Source of the DNA: Amphibiibacter pelophylacis
GTDB taxonomy: Bacteria; Pseudomonadota; Gammaproteobacteria; Burkholderiales; Burkholderiaceae_C
DNA length: 64,000 nt
Assembly: GCF_037688875.1 (NCBI RefSeq)
Contig: NZ_JAWDIE010000018.1
Location: 14,396 to 78,395 of the forward strand
Reading direction: 5' to 3'
Below the pieces are notes generated by a model that made no database searches, was not told the DNA's origin, and saw nothing but the letters and a program-made list of their open reading frames with translations. The translations under genes and the position numbers were made by a program. Positions 36,272-46,947 of the stretch are shown here, one piece after another. The stretch's first letter is position 1, and every line of letters starts with the position of its first letter.

Positions 36272-37102
36272 ATGACCACCCAGACCTTCTTCACGCCCGC
36301 CAACGTCATCCGCACGCTGGCCGCCTGGTTCGTGGCGCTGCTGCTCTTCTTCCCGCTGGGCTGGCTGATGCTGACCGCGTTCAAGACCGAGCTGCAGGCC
36401 ATCCAGGTGCCGCCCGACCTGTTCTTCACGCCCACGCTGGACAACTTCCGCGAAGTGCAGGAGCGCAGCGACTACCTGCTCTACGCCACCAACTCGCTGA
36501 TCACCAGCGTGGTCTCCACGCTGCTGGGTCTGGCAATCGCAGCCCCGGCCGCCTACTCGATGGCCTTTTTCAAAGGCCCGCGCACCAAGGACATCCTGAT
36601 GTGGATGCTGTCCACCAAGATGATGCCGGCCGTGGGCGCGCTGGTGCCGATCTATGTGCTGGCCCAGAAAAGCCACCTGCTGGACACGCGCCTGGCGCTG
36701 ATCATCGTGTTCACGCTCTCCAACCTGCCCATCATGGTCTGGATGCTGTACTCGGCCTTCAAGGACATTCCGCATGAGATCCTGGAAGCCGCGCGCATGG
36801 ACGGCGCCACGCTGTGGCAGGAGGCCACCAAAGTGCTGCTGCCGCTGGGCATGGGCGGCCTGGCCTCCACCGGCCTGCTGTGCCTGGTGCTGAGCTGGAA
36901 CGAGGCCTTCTGGTCGCTCAACCTCAGCTCGGCCAACGCGGGCACGCTGGCCACGCTGATCGCCAGCTACTCCAGCCCCGAGGGCCTGTTCTGGGCCAAG
37001 CTGTCCGCCGCCTCGCTGATGGCCATCGCGCCCATCGTGGTGTTTGGCTGGTTCAGCCAGAAACAGCTCGTCCAGGGCCTGACTTTCGGCGCCGTCAAGT
37101 AA
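36272..37102 (+). CDS. smoG: Polyol ABC transporter permease, MalG-like
   Basis: A 276-residue CUT1 permease with six hydrophobic segments. The coupling loop EAARMDGATLWQEATKVLLPLG is close to the consensus, and the late TFGAVK end matches SmoG/MtlG. It follows smoF with GGAG in the 10-base gap and precedes the ATPase gene by 68 bases. It forms the translocation pore with SmoF. Confidence 0.93.
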   Translation: MTTQTFFTPANVIRTLAAWFVALLLFFPLGWLMLTAFKTELQAIQVPPDLFFTPTLDNFREVQERSDYLLYATNSLITSVVSTLLGLAIAAPAAYSMAFFKGPRTKDILMWMLSTKMMPAVGALVPIYVLAQKSHLLDTRLALIIVFTLSNLPIMVWMLYSAFKDIPHEILEAARMDGATLWQEATKVLLPLGMGGLASTGLLCLVLSWNEAFWSLNLSSANAGTLATLIASYSSPEGLFWAKLSAASLMAIAPIVVFGWFSQKQLVQGLTFGAVK

Positions 37103-37170
37103 CCGTCCAGCCAACGCAGACACGAACGGCCCACCTTAACGGCCCCCACCCTTTTTCCGGAGACATCCCC

Positions 37171-38211
<1,041 letters not shown>

Positions 38212-38227
38212 GGCCTGGAGCACACCC

Positions 38228-38989
38228 ATGAGCACCCTCCCCCCAAACGGACAACCCTTGAGCGGTCAGGTCGCCGCCATCACCGGCGCGGCCTCGGGCA
38301 TCGGGCTGGCCAGCACCGAAGCGCTACTGGGCGCGGGCGCCCGCGTGGTGCTGGTCGACCGCGACGCCGCTGCGCTGGCCGCGCAGTGCCAGCGCCTGAA
38401 CGCGCATCACGGCGAGGGACGTGCGCTGGCGCTGGAGATCGATCTGCTGGACCCTGCCGCCTGCGCCACGCTGCTTGAGCGCGTGCTGGCGCTGGCGGGC
38501 GGCCTGCACATTTTTCACGCCAACGCGGGCAGCTACGTCGGCGGCGATCTGGTCGATGCCGATCCGGCCGCCATCGACCGCATGCTCCACCTGAACATCA
38601 ATGTGGTGATGAAAAACGTGCACGACGTGCTGCCGCATTTCATTGCCCAAGGTTCGGGCGACGTGCTGGTCACCAGCTCGCTGGCGGCGCATTTCCCGAC
38701 GCCGTGGGAGCCGGTTTACGCCGCATCCAAGTGGGCCATCGACTGCTTTGTGCAGACCGTGCGCCGCCAGGTGTTCAGGCATGGCGTGCGCGTGGGCGCC
38801 ATTTCGCCCGGGCCCGTCATCACCGCGCTGCTGGCCGACTGGCCGCCCGAAAAGCTGGCTCAGGCCAAGGCCAACGGCACGCTGCTGGATCCGGCCGAAG
38901 TCGGCGAGGTCATCCGCTTCATGCTCACCCGCCCGCGCGGCATGACCATCCGCGATGTGGTCATGCTGCCCTCCCAGTTCGATCTCTGA
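38228..38989 (+). CDS. rbtD: Short-chain dehydrogenase, ribitol 2-dehydrogenase-like
   Basis: A 253-residue NAD-dependent SDR. The cofactor motif is TGAASGIG, the catalytic Ser is in TSSLAAH, and Tyr/Lys are in YAASK. The match to Klebsiella ribitol 2-dehydrogenase as I recall it is strong over the whole length (IFHANAGSYVGG, HLNINVV, EPVYAASKWAI, GPVITALLADWP), so ribitol to D-ribulose is the best assignment. It lies between the transporter ATPase and the arabinitol dehydrogenase. No D-ribulokinase gene is in the operon. Confidence 0.8.
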   Translation: MSTLPPNGQPLSGQVAAITGAASGIGLASTEALLGAGARVVLVDRDAAALAAQCQRLNAHHGEGRALALEIDLLDPAACATLLERVLALAGGLHIFHANAGSYVGGDLVDADPAAIDRMLHLNINVVMKNVHDVLPHFIAQGSGDVLVTSSLAAHFPTPWEPVYAASKWAIDCFVQTVRRQVFRHGVRVGAISPGPVITALLADWPPEKLAQAKANGTLLDPAEVGEVIRFMLTRPRGMTIRDVVMLPSQFDL

Positions 38990-39000
38990 AAGTCTCCACC

Positions 39001-40389
39001 ATGAACGTCATGCTGCACCTGGGCCTGGGCGCCTTCCACCGTGCCCACCAGGCCGTTTATCTGCACGAACTGATCCAGTCGGGCGACAGCCGCTGGTCGC
39101 TGGCCGGGGGCAACACCCGCCCCGACAGCCCGGAGCTGATCCAGGCGCTGGCCGACCAGGGCGGCGCCTACACGCTGGAGACCATTTCCCCGGCGGGCGA
39201 GCACCGCTACACGCGCATCACCTCGATCCAGAACATCATCCCCTGGAGCGCCGACCTGGCCGGGCTGATCGCGCAAGGCGCCCGGCCCGAGACAAAAATC
39301 ATCTCCTTCACCGTGACCGAGGCTGGCTATTACCTGGACGCGGCCAACCGCCTGGACCTGGCCACCTTCGCCGATCTGCGCACCGACCTGGACGCCGCGC
39401 GCGCCGGGCAAGCCGGGCCGACGATTTACGCCGCGCTGACCGCCCTGCTGCGCGCGCGGATGCGCTCGGGCGCCGGGCCAGTGACGCTGCTCAACTGCGA
39501 CAACCTGCGTCACAACGGCGAGCGCTCGCGCGCAGGGCTGCTGCAGTTCATCGGGCTTGTGGGCGATGGCGAGCTGCTGGCCTGGGTGCAGAACAACACC
39601 ACCAGCCCCAACGCCATGGTGGACCGCATCACGCCCCGCCCGACGCCCGACGTGCGCGAGCGCGTGCAGGCCGCCACGGGCGTGGATGACCCCGCCGCCC
39701 TGATGGGCGAGAGCTTCATCCAGTGGGTCATCGAAGACCACTTCGCCGCCGGACGCCCGGCCTGGGAAGCGGTGGGCGTCGAAATGGTCGATTCGGTCGA
39801 TGCCTACGAAGAGGCCAAAATCCGCCTGCTCAACGCCACGCACAGCGCCATCGCCTGGGCGGGCACGCTGCGCGGCTACACCTACATCCACGAGGGCACG
39901 CACGACGCCGACATCCGCAAAATCGCCTTCGATTACGTCACCGACGACGTCATCCCGGTGCTGGACACGCCAGAGCAACCCTGCCCCATCGATCTGCCCG
40001 CCTACCGCGACGTGGTGCTGGACCGCTTTGGCAACCCCGCCATCCGCGACACCAACCAGCGCGTGGCCATGGACGGCTTCAGCAAAATTCCCGGCTTCAT
40101 CGCGCCGACCTTCCGCCAGCGCCTGGCGCGCGGCGAGAGCATCGCCAGCGTCGCCATGCTGCCCGCGCTTTTCCTGGCCTACCTGCAGCGCTGGCACGCC
40201 GGACAGATTCCCTACACCTACCAGGATCAGGCCATGGACCCGGCCGTCGCGCACGCCATCTGCGCGAGCAGCGACCCGGTGGCCGCGCTGTGCGCCGACC
40301 GGCCGCTGTGGGGCGATCTGGCCGGGGACGCGCGCCTGGTGGCCGCGCTGCGCGACGCCAGCCAGCGCGTGGCGGCCTTCATCGGCTAA
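39001..40389 (+). CDS. dalD: D-arabinitol 4-dehydrogenase / mannitol dehydrogenase family
   Basis: A 462-residue polyol-specific long-chain dehydrogenase. It opens with HLGLGAFHRAHQAVYLHELI and has FTVTEAGYYLD, NCDNLRHNGE, and the catalytic region with KIRLLNATHSAIAW (the conserved Lys and His/Asn). The length and the start resemble DalD more than mannitol 2-dehydrogenase. It should oxidise D-arabinitol to D-xylulose, which the xylulokinase of the same operon phosphorylates. Mannitol activity is not excluded. Confidence 0.82.
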   Translation: MNVMLHLGLGAFHRAHQAVYLHELIQSGDSRWSLAGGNTRPDSPELIQALADQGGAYTLETISPAGEHRYTRITSIQNIIPWSADLAGLIAQGARPETKIISFTVTEAGYYLDAANRLDLATFADLRTDLDAARAGQAGPTIYAALTALLRARMRSGAGPVTLLNCDNLRHNGERSRAGLLQFIGLVGDGELLAWVQNNTTSPNAMVDRITPRPTPDVRERVQAATGVDDPAALMGESFIQWVIEDHFAAGRPAWEAVGVEMVDSVDAYEEAKIRLLNATHSAIAWAGTLRGYTYIHEGTHDADIRKIAFDYVTDDVIPVLDTPEQPCPIDLPAYRDVVLDRFGNPAIRDTNQRVAMDGFSKIPGFIAPTFRQRLARGESIASVAMLPALFLAYLQRWHAGQIPYTYQDQAMDPAVAHAICASSDPVAALCADRPLWGDLAGDARLVAALRDASQRVAAFIG

Positions 40390-40398
40390 CCTGCGGTC

Positions 40399-41343
40399 AT
40401 GAGTCTGCTGCCGCCTTCCCTGCTCTCCCCGCTGCCGCGCCAGTCGCGCCCGGAGCTGGAACAGCCCCTGACGCGCTCAACGCGCCTGGGCTACGAATCG
40501 CTGGACCGGGCGGGCTTCATCCAGTGCCTGCGTCACGGCTTTCCCACGCCGCTGGCGCGCTGGCACTACCACGACGAGTACGAGCTGCACCTGATCACCG
40601 CCTCGACCGGCCAGGCCTTTGTCGGCGACTGGATCGGCCCTTTCGAGCCGGGCCACCTCGTGCTGGCCGGGCCGCGCCTGCCGCACAACTGGGTCTCGCA
40701 GAATGTGCCGCCCGAGGGCTATCCGCAGCGCGATGTCGTCATCCAGTTTGCGCACGAGCCGCTGGCCGAAGCCGCCGGGCGCATGCCCGAGCTGGCTCCG
40801 GTGATGGCGCTGCTGGAGCGTTCGCAGCGCGGCATCGAATTTTTCGGCATCGCCGACCAGGCCGGGCCGCTGCTGGACGCCATCGTCAGCAGCTCCGGGC
40901 TGCGCCGCTTCGGCCGCTTCTGCGAGCTGATGGCGCTGCTGGCCGAATGGACGGATGTGCGCCTGCTGTCCAGCGTTTACCTGCAGGGCAGCAGCCGGGA
41001 CGCCGACGAGCGCATCAGCCGCGTCATCGCGCGCATCTCGCGCGATCTCTCCCACGAACTCTCCCTGAAATCCATGGCCGATGAAATGGACATGAGCGAG
41101 AGCCAGTTCTCGCGCTTTTTCCGCAAGGCCACGGGCAATTCCTTCACCGATTTCGTCAGCAGCCTGCGCATCCAGCAGGCCTGCGGACGGCTGATGGAGG
41201 GCGACGAATCCATCACCCAGATCGCTTACGGCGTGGGGTTCAACAACATCTCCAATTTCAACCGGCGTTTTCTGGCGCAAAAAGGCATGACGCCGCGCGC
41301 CTTCCGTCAGCGCAGCCAGATGCGCTTTGCGGGCCGGAGCTAA
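40399..41343 (+). CDS. AraC family regulator of the polyol operon
   Basis: A 314-residue regulator with an N-terminal cupin-type sensing domain (ARWHYHDEYELHLIT, GHLVLAGPRLPHNW) and a C-terminal double HTH (LSLKSMADEMDMSESQFSRFF; ITQIAYGVGFNNISNFNRRFL). It is embedded between the arabinitol dehydrogenase and xylB on the same strand, 10 bases after the former, so it is probably autoregulated and controls polyol uptake and oxidation. Resembles MtlR-like AraC activators. Confidence 0.88.
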   Translation: MSLLPPSLLSPLPRQSRPELEQPLTRSTRLGYESLDRAGFIQCLRHGFPTPLARWHYHDEYELHLITASTGQAFVGDWIGPFEPGHLVLAGPRLPHNWVSQNVPPEGYPQRDVVIQFAHEPLAEAAGRMPELAPVMALLERSQRGIEFFGIADQAGPLLDAIVSSSGLRRFGRFCELMALLAEWTDVRLLSSVYLQGSSRDADERISRVIARISRDLSHELSLKSMADEMDMSESQFSRFFRKATGNSFTDFVSSLRIQQACGRLMEGDESITQIAYGVGFNNISNFNRRFLAQKGMTPRAFRQRSQMRFAGRS

Positions 41344-41358
41344 CTTTCAGGAGCCGCC

Positions 41359-42837
<1,479 letters not shown>

Positions 42838-42844
42838 ACCCGGC

Positions 42845-43417
42845 TCACCCCGCCGAAAGGTGCTCGCACAGGATCACCGCGCCGATCACGATCAGGATGG
42901 CGCCGCCGACCACCTCGGCGCGCTGTCCGGCCATTCGGCCCAGCACGCGCCCCAGCAGGATGCCCAGCGTCACCATCACCAGCGTACACAGACCGATCAC
43001 CCCGGCCACAGCGGCGATGTTCACATCCAGAAACGCCAGGCCCACGCCCACTGCCATGGCGTCGATGCTGGTCGCCAGACCCGTGGCGGCCAGACCCCAG
43101 AAGCCCGGGCGGCGCGCACTGGGCGCGTCCGGGTCATCGGCTGCAGGCGCCAGGCCGTTGCGGATCATGTGCAGGCCCAGGCCCACCAGCAGCGCGAAAG
43201 CCACCCAGTGATCCCAGGCGGTGATGTACTGCGCCGCGCCCAGGCCCAGCAGCCAGCCCAGCACGGGCGTCAGCCCCTCGATGGTGCCAAACAGCAGACC
43301 GATGCGCAGCGCCTCGGTCAGACGCGGCCGCTGCAGGGTGGCGCCTTTGCCGATGGCGGCGGCAAAGGCATCGGTGGACATGGCCAGGCCCAGCAGGACC
43401 ATCGACAGGGGATGCAT
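42845..43417 (-). CDS. mntP: Putative manganese efflux pump MntP
   Basis: A 190-residue inner-membrane protein with six hydrophobic segments, arranged as a repeat of three. Both halves carry the family acidic motif: [13 protein letters not shown] in the first helix and [14 protein letters not shown] in the fourth. It exports Mn(II) in homologues. The 7-base gap to xylB on the other strand makes the two convergent. No yybP-ykoY-type leader could be recognised upstream. Confidence 0.9.
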   Translation of the reverse strand: MHPLSMVLLGLAMSTDAFAAAIGKGATLQRPRLTEALRIGLLFGTIEGLTPVLGWLLGLGAAQYITAWDHWVAFALLVGLGLHMIRNGLAPAADDPDAPSARRPGFWGLAATGLATSIDAMAVGVGLAFLDVNIAAVAGVIGLCTLVMVTLGILLGRVLGRMAGQRAEVVGGAILIVIGAVILCEHLSAG

Positions 43418-43510
43418 GAGAAAGCGGCTCCGGCGCAGATCAGACAGGGGCGCATTGTCGGCCAGGAATCAGGGGCTGAAACCAGGCCCGCGCATGAATC
43501 GCCCCCAGCC

Positions 43511-43957
43511 TCAGACCAGCACCAGGCGCAGGTCGACCTTGTCAGCGCCGTCGCGGAAGCCCTCGCGCCAGTGCGAGACGATCTCGAAGCCGTGGCGCAC
43601 ATAAAACGGCGCGACCTTGAGCGTGGTGTCAATGATGAGATAGCGCGTCGGCGGCGCGTGCGCTTTCAGGTGATCAATGCGGTGCTGCAGCAGCTTGGCG
43701 CCCAGGCCGCGCCCGTGCCAGTCGGCGTGGATCTGGCCAAACACCAGCACGGCGTGGTTGTAGGTGGTGGAGACCTCGTAGGCGCCAAAACCCACCACCT
43801 GGCCCTCGCAGACGACGACAAAGCTGGGGCCATCGGGCTCGTCCAGCGCGCTGGCGAACCAGTCTTCGTCCTCGGGGCTGAAGAAATCCGGCACGTTGGA
43901 GCGGAAACAGGCCAGCGCCGCCTCGCGGTCGGTGGGCTCGTAAGGGCGGATCAGCAT
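43511..43957 (-). CDS. GNAT family N-acetyltransferase
   Basis: A 148-residue GNAT enzyme. The start MLIRPYEPTDREAALACF and the acetyl-CoA motif A (HGRGLGAKLLQHRIDHL) are clear, and FYVRHGFEIV is the usual late motif. Substrate unknown. It lies 26 bases from dgt on the same strand and 93 bases before mntP. No special features. Confidence 0.88.
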   Translation of the reverse strand: MLIRPYEPTDREAALACFRSNVPDFFSPEDEDWFASALDEPDGPSFVVVCEGQVVGFGAYEVSTTYNHAVLVFGQIHADWHGRGLGAKLLQHRIDHLKAHAPPTRYLIIDTTLKVAPFYVRHGFEIVSHWREGFRDGADKVDLRLVLV

Positions 43958-43983
43958 GGTGGATCTTTCAGGGGGCGAGCCGA

Positions 43984-45237
43984 TCAGGCCGGGCCCCAGC
44001 CGCTGTCGGCGAAGGCCGTTTCACCCGTCAGGCGCTCGAAGCAGCGCGTGGCCATGCGGTCGGTCATCCCGGCGATGCGGTCGGCGATGCGGCGGCGCGG
44101 GTGCAGTGGCTGCCAGGCCTCGGCCAGCGCTTCGGGGGTGTCGGCCACCGGGGGCGGCCCGGCGGGGTCAGCGGCGCATTCGGCGTCGAACAGGGTGGTG
44201 ATGATCAGGCTGGCGCGTTCGGCGGTGGCGTTGACCTGCGGGTGGCGGTACAGCCGCTGGAACAGGAAGCGCTTGAGCGCGTCGCTGCGCTCGCGCATAT
44301 CGGCGCTGAAAGCGACCAGCGGCGGGCACAGCGCCACATCCTGCGGGCTGGCCGGGCGGTGCTGCAGCAGCGCGGCGCGCGTGCTGTCGATCACGTCGTA
44401 GACCTGCGCGGACAGCATGCGCCGCAGCGTTTCGTGCAGCCAGCGGCGCGGGCGGTGCGCGGCGCCCAGAGCGCTCCAGGCCGGGGCGACGCCAGAGCGC
44501 CATTCGGCCTCCAGGTGCGGGTGCTCGGCCAGCGCCTCCTGCGCGTACCGGGCGACCAGTGGCAGGGCCAGCACGTCGTCCCAGGCGATCAGGCCGGAGC
44601 GCACGCCATCGTCCACATCGTGGGCGTTGTAGGCGATTTCGTCGGCCAGATTGACCAGCTGCGCTTCCAGACTCGCCTGCTGGCCGCTGGCAAAGCGCGC
44701 GGCCACGCCGCCGGGCTCGGCCGCTTCCAGCCAGCGCGCGTGGCGCGGCGCGCAGTGCTTGAGCAGCCCCTGGCGCGTTTCCAGACACAGGTTCAGGCCG
44801 TCGAAGGCGGCGTAATGCTGCTCCAGCACATCGACCACGCGCAGGCTCTGCAGGTTGTGCTCAAAGCCGCCCCAGGGCTTCATGCAGGCGTTGAGCGCAT
44901 CCTGCCCAGCATGACCAAACGGCGTGTGGCCCAGATCGTGCGCCAGCGCCAGCGCCTCGGCCAGCTCTTCGTTGAGCGCCAGGGCACGCGCCAGCGCCCG
45001 GCCCAGCTGGGCCACTTCCAGCGAATGCGTCAGCCGCGTTCGGAACAGATCGCCCTCGTGGTTGACGAAAACCTGCGTCTTGTAGACCAGACGGCGGAAG
45101 GCCGCGCTGTGCACGATGCGGTCGCGGTCGCGGGCAAACGGCGTGCGCGTGGGCGCGGGCGGCTCGGGGCTGCGCCGCCCCTGGGTGTCCCGGATGGCGT
45201 AGGGCGCCAGTTGCGCGGGCCTGGACAGCAGCGTCAC
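43984..45237 (-). CDS. dgt: dGTP triphosphohydrolase-like HD protein
   Basis: A 417-residue HD-domain enzyme of the Dgt family, which splits dNTPs into nucleoside and triphosphate. The metal ligands appear in RLTHSLEVAQ (H), AHDLGHTPFGH (HD) and the late Asp of VNLADEIAYNAHDVDD. The start with RSPEPPAPTRTPFARDRDRIVHSAAFRRL is typical. It follows aroB with a 3-base gap, an order seen in Burkholderiales. Specificity for dGTP over other dNTPs cannot be told. Confidence 0.92.
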   Translation of the reverse strand: MTLLSRPAQLAPYAIRDTQGRRSPEPPAPTRTPFARDRDRIVHSAAFRRLVYKTQVFVNHEGDLFRTRLTHSLEVAQLGRALARALALNEELAEALALAHDLGHTPFGHAGQDALNACMKPWGGFEHNLQSLRVVDVLEQHYAAFDGLNLCLETRQGLLKHCAPRHARWLEAAEPGGVAARFASGQQASLEAQLVNLADEIAYNAHDVDDGVRSGLIAWDDVLALPLVARYAQEALAEHPHLEAEWRSGVAPAWSALGAAHRPRRWLHETLRRMLSAQVYDVIDSTRAALLQHRPASPQDVALCPPLVAFSADMRERSDALKRFLFQRLYRHPQVNATAERASLIITTLFDAECAADPAGPPPVADTPEALAEAWQPLHPRRRIADRIAGMTDRMATRCFERLTGETAFADSGWGPA

Positions 45238-45240
45238 GGC

Positions 45241-46356
45241 TCAGGCCGCCTGCGCCTGGCAGGTACGGATCACGTCCAGCACGGGATCGGCGTCCACCGC
45301 CTGCACCCGCGCCTTGTGGCCATCAACCAGCACGAAGTTCAGCCGTCCGGCCTCGGTTTTCTTGTCGACCTGCATCAGCTCGACCATGCGTTCGGGCGTC
45401 AGGCCCAGGGCCGGCGACAGCGTCACCGGCAGCCCGGCGCGCTGGCACAGCCGCGTCAGGCGGTCGACCAGGCCCGCGTCGATCAGGCCCAGGCGCTGCG
45501 ACAGGTGCGCCGCCATGATCATGCCGCAGCCCACGGCCTCGCCGTGCAGCCACTGGCCGTAGCCCAGGCCCGCCTCGATGGCGTGGCCGAAGGTGTGGCC
45601 GAAGTTGAGAATCGCGCGCAGCGCCGATTCGCGCTCGTCCTGGCCGACCACGTCGGCCTTGATGGCGCAGGAACGCTCGACCGCGTAAGCCAGCGCCGCC
45701 GGATCGCGCGCAACCAGCGCATCCATGTGCTCTTCCAGCCAGGCCAGGAAAGCCATGTCGGCGATGGGCCCGTATTTGATGACTTCCGCCAGGCCCGCCG
45801 ACAGCTCGCGCGGCGCCAGGGTTTTCAGCGCGTCCAGATCGCACAGCACGCGCAGCGGCTGGTAAAACGCGCCGATCATGTTTTTGCCCAGCGGGTGGTT
45901 GATGGCGGTTTTGCCGCCCACCGACGAATCGACCTGCGCCAGCAGCGTGGTCGGAATCTGCACAAAGGGCACGCCGCGCATATAGGTCGCGGCGGCGTAA
46001 CCGGCCACATCGCCGACCACGCCGCCGCCCAGGGCGTAGATGAGGGTCTTGCGGTCGCAGGCGGGGCGCAGCAGCGCGTCGTAGATCAGGCCCAGGGTCT
46101 CGCTGGTCTTGTAGGCCTCGCCGTCGGGCAGCTCCAGGTAGTGCAGCGTGTCGTGACGCCCGGCCAGCGCGGCCTTGAGCGCGGCGCCGTAGAGCGGCCC
46201 GACCGTGGTGTTGGTGACGATGAGCGCCTGGCGCGAGCGCGGCAGGTCAAAGTACGAGGCCGCATCGCCCAGCAGGCCCTGACCGATGCGCACGTCGTAG
46301 CTGCGGTCGGCCAGCGCCACGCGGCAGGTGGCCAGGATTTTGGAGGGGGACGTCAT
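45241..46356 (-). CDS. aroB: 3-dehydroquinate synthase
   Basis: A 371-residue NAD- and metal-dependent enzyme, second step of the shikimate pathway. The active-site region is complete: [21 protein letters not shown], the [23 protein letters not shown] block and the [12 protein letters not shown] zinc region. The ATG at 46356 is chosen over a TTG two codons earlier. It is 48 bases after aroK and shares its transcript, after the pilus genes. Confidence 0.96.
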   Translation of the reverse strand: MTSPSKILATCRVALADRSYDVRIGQGLLGDAASYFDLPRSRQALIVTNTTVGPLYGAALKAALAGRHDTLHYLELPDGEAYKTSETLGLIYDALLRPACDRKTLIYALGGGVVGDVAGYAAATYMRGVPFVQIPTTLLAQVDSSVGGKTAINHPLGKNMIGAFYQPLRVLCDLDALKTLAPRELSAGLAEVIKYGPIADMAFLAWLEEHMDALVARDPAALAYAVERSCAIKADVVGQDERESALRAILNFGHTFGHAIEAGLGYGQWLHGEAVGCGMIMAAHLSQRLGLIDAGLVDRLTRLCQRAGLPVTLSPALGLTPERMVELMQVDKKTEAGRLNFVLVDGHKARVQAVDADPVLDVIRTCQAQAA

Positions 46357-46404
46357 GGGCAAGCTCGTCTTGACAGGGTTGAAGGCGCTGCGGCGCCCAC
46401 CCGG

Positions 46405-46935
46405 TCAGACCAGGCGGGCGGGAGGCTGAAGCTCCAGCTGGGCGGCCAGCAGATGCGCGGCCTGGTGGCTGCTCATGCCGCCGGTTTCCATGGTGTGGGC
46501 CGCCGTCTGAGTATACAGAGGGTCCCGCACAGTGAAGAGATCGGTCAGCCGCTGGCGCGGATCAGCCACCTGCAGCAGCGGGCGCTGGGTGTCGGTGCGC
46601 AGCCGCCGCCACAGCGCCTGCACGCCCACGCGCAGGTAAACGGTGTGCGCCCGCTGCTGCAGCAGCGCCCGGTTGGCCTCGCGCAGCACCACGCCACCGC
46701 CGGTGGACAGCACCTGCCGCCGCTCCTGCGCCAGGAGATCGGCCAGCACCTGCGTTTCGATGTCGCGGAAAGCCGCCTCGCCCTGCTGCTCGAAGAACGC
46801 ACGGATCGAGCACCCGATGCGCTCTTCCAGCGCATGGTCGCAGTCCACCCAGTCGCAATCAAGGCGCCGGGCAAGCAAACGCCCGACAGAGGTCTTACCG
46901 CTGCCGGGCATGCCGATGAGGGCGATGGAGGTCAA
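46405..46935 (-). CDS. aroK: Shikimate kinase
   Basis: A 176-residue NMP-kinase-fold enzyme adding phosphate to shikimate. Walker A is GMPGSGKTSVGRLLARRL, the shikimate site Asp is in DWVDCDHALE, and STGGGVVLRE is the conserved GGG block. The lid holds DTQRPLLQV. It lies 12 bases after the Ig-like lipoprotein gene on the same strand and before aroB. Confidence 0.96.
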   Translation of the reverse strand: MTSIALIGMPGSGKTSVGRLLARRLDCDWVDCDHALEERIGCSIRAFFEQQGEAAFRDIETQVLADLLAQERRQVLSTGGGVVLREANRALLQQRAHTVYLRVGVQALWRRLRTDTQRPLLQVADPRQRLTDLFTVRDPLYTQTAAHTMETGGMSSHQAAHLLAAQLELQPPARLV

Positions 46936-46947
46936 GTCAAGAGAACA

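Noticed and set aside
33892..36444. Very long open frame on the minus strand (about 850 codons) opposite the polyol transporter genes.
   Set aside because: It is the mirror of high-GC codon use in genes with clear families on the plus strand; its protein is low-complexity His/Gln/Arg-rich with no domain.
43418..43510. Possible yybP-ykoY manganese riboswitch upstream of mntP.
   Set aside because: GC-rich leader, but the conserved internal loops of that class could not be aligned by eye.
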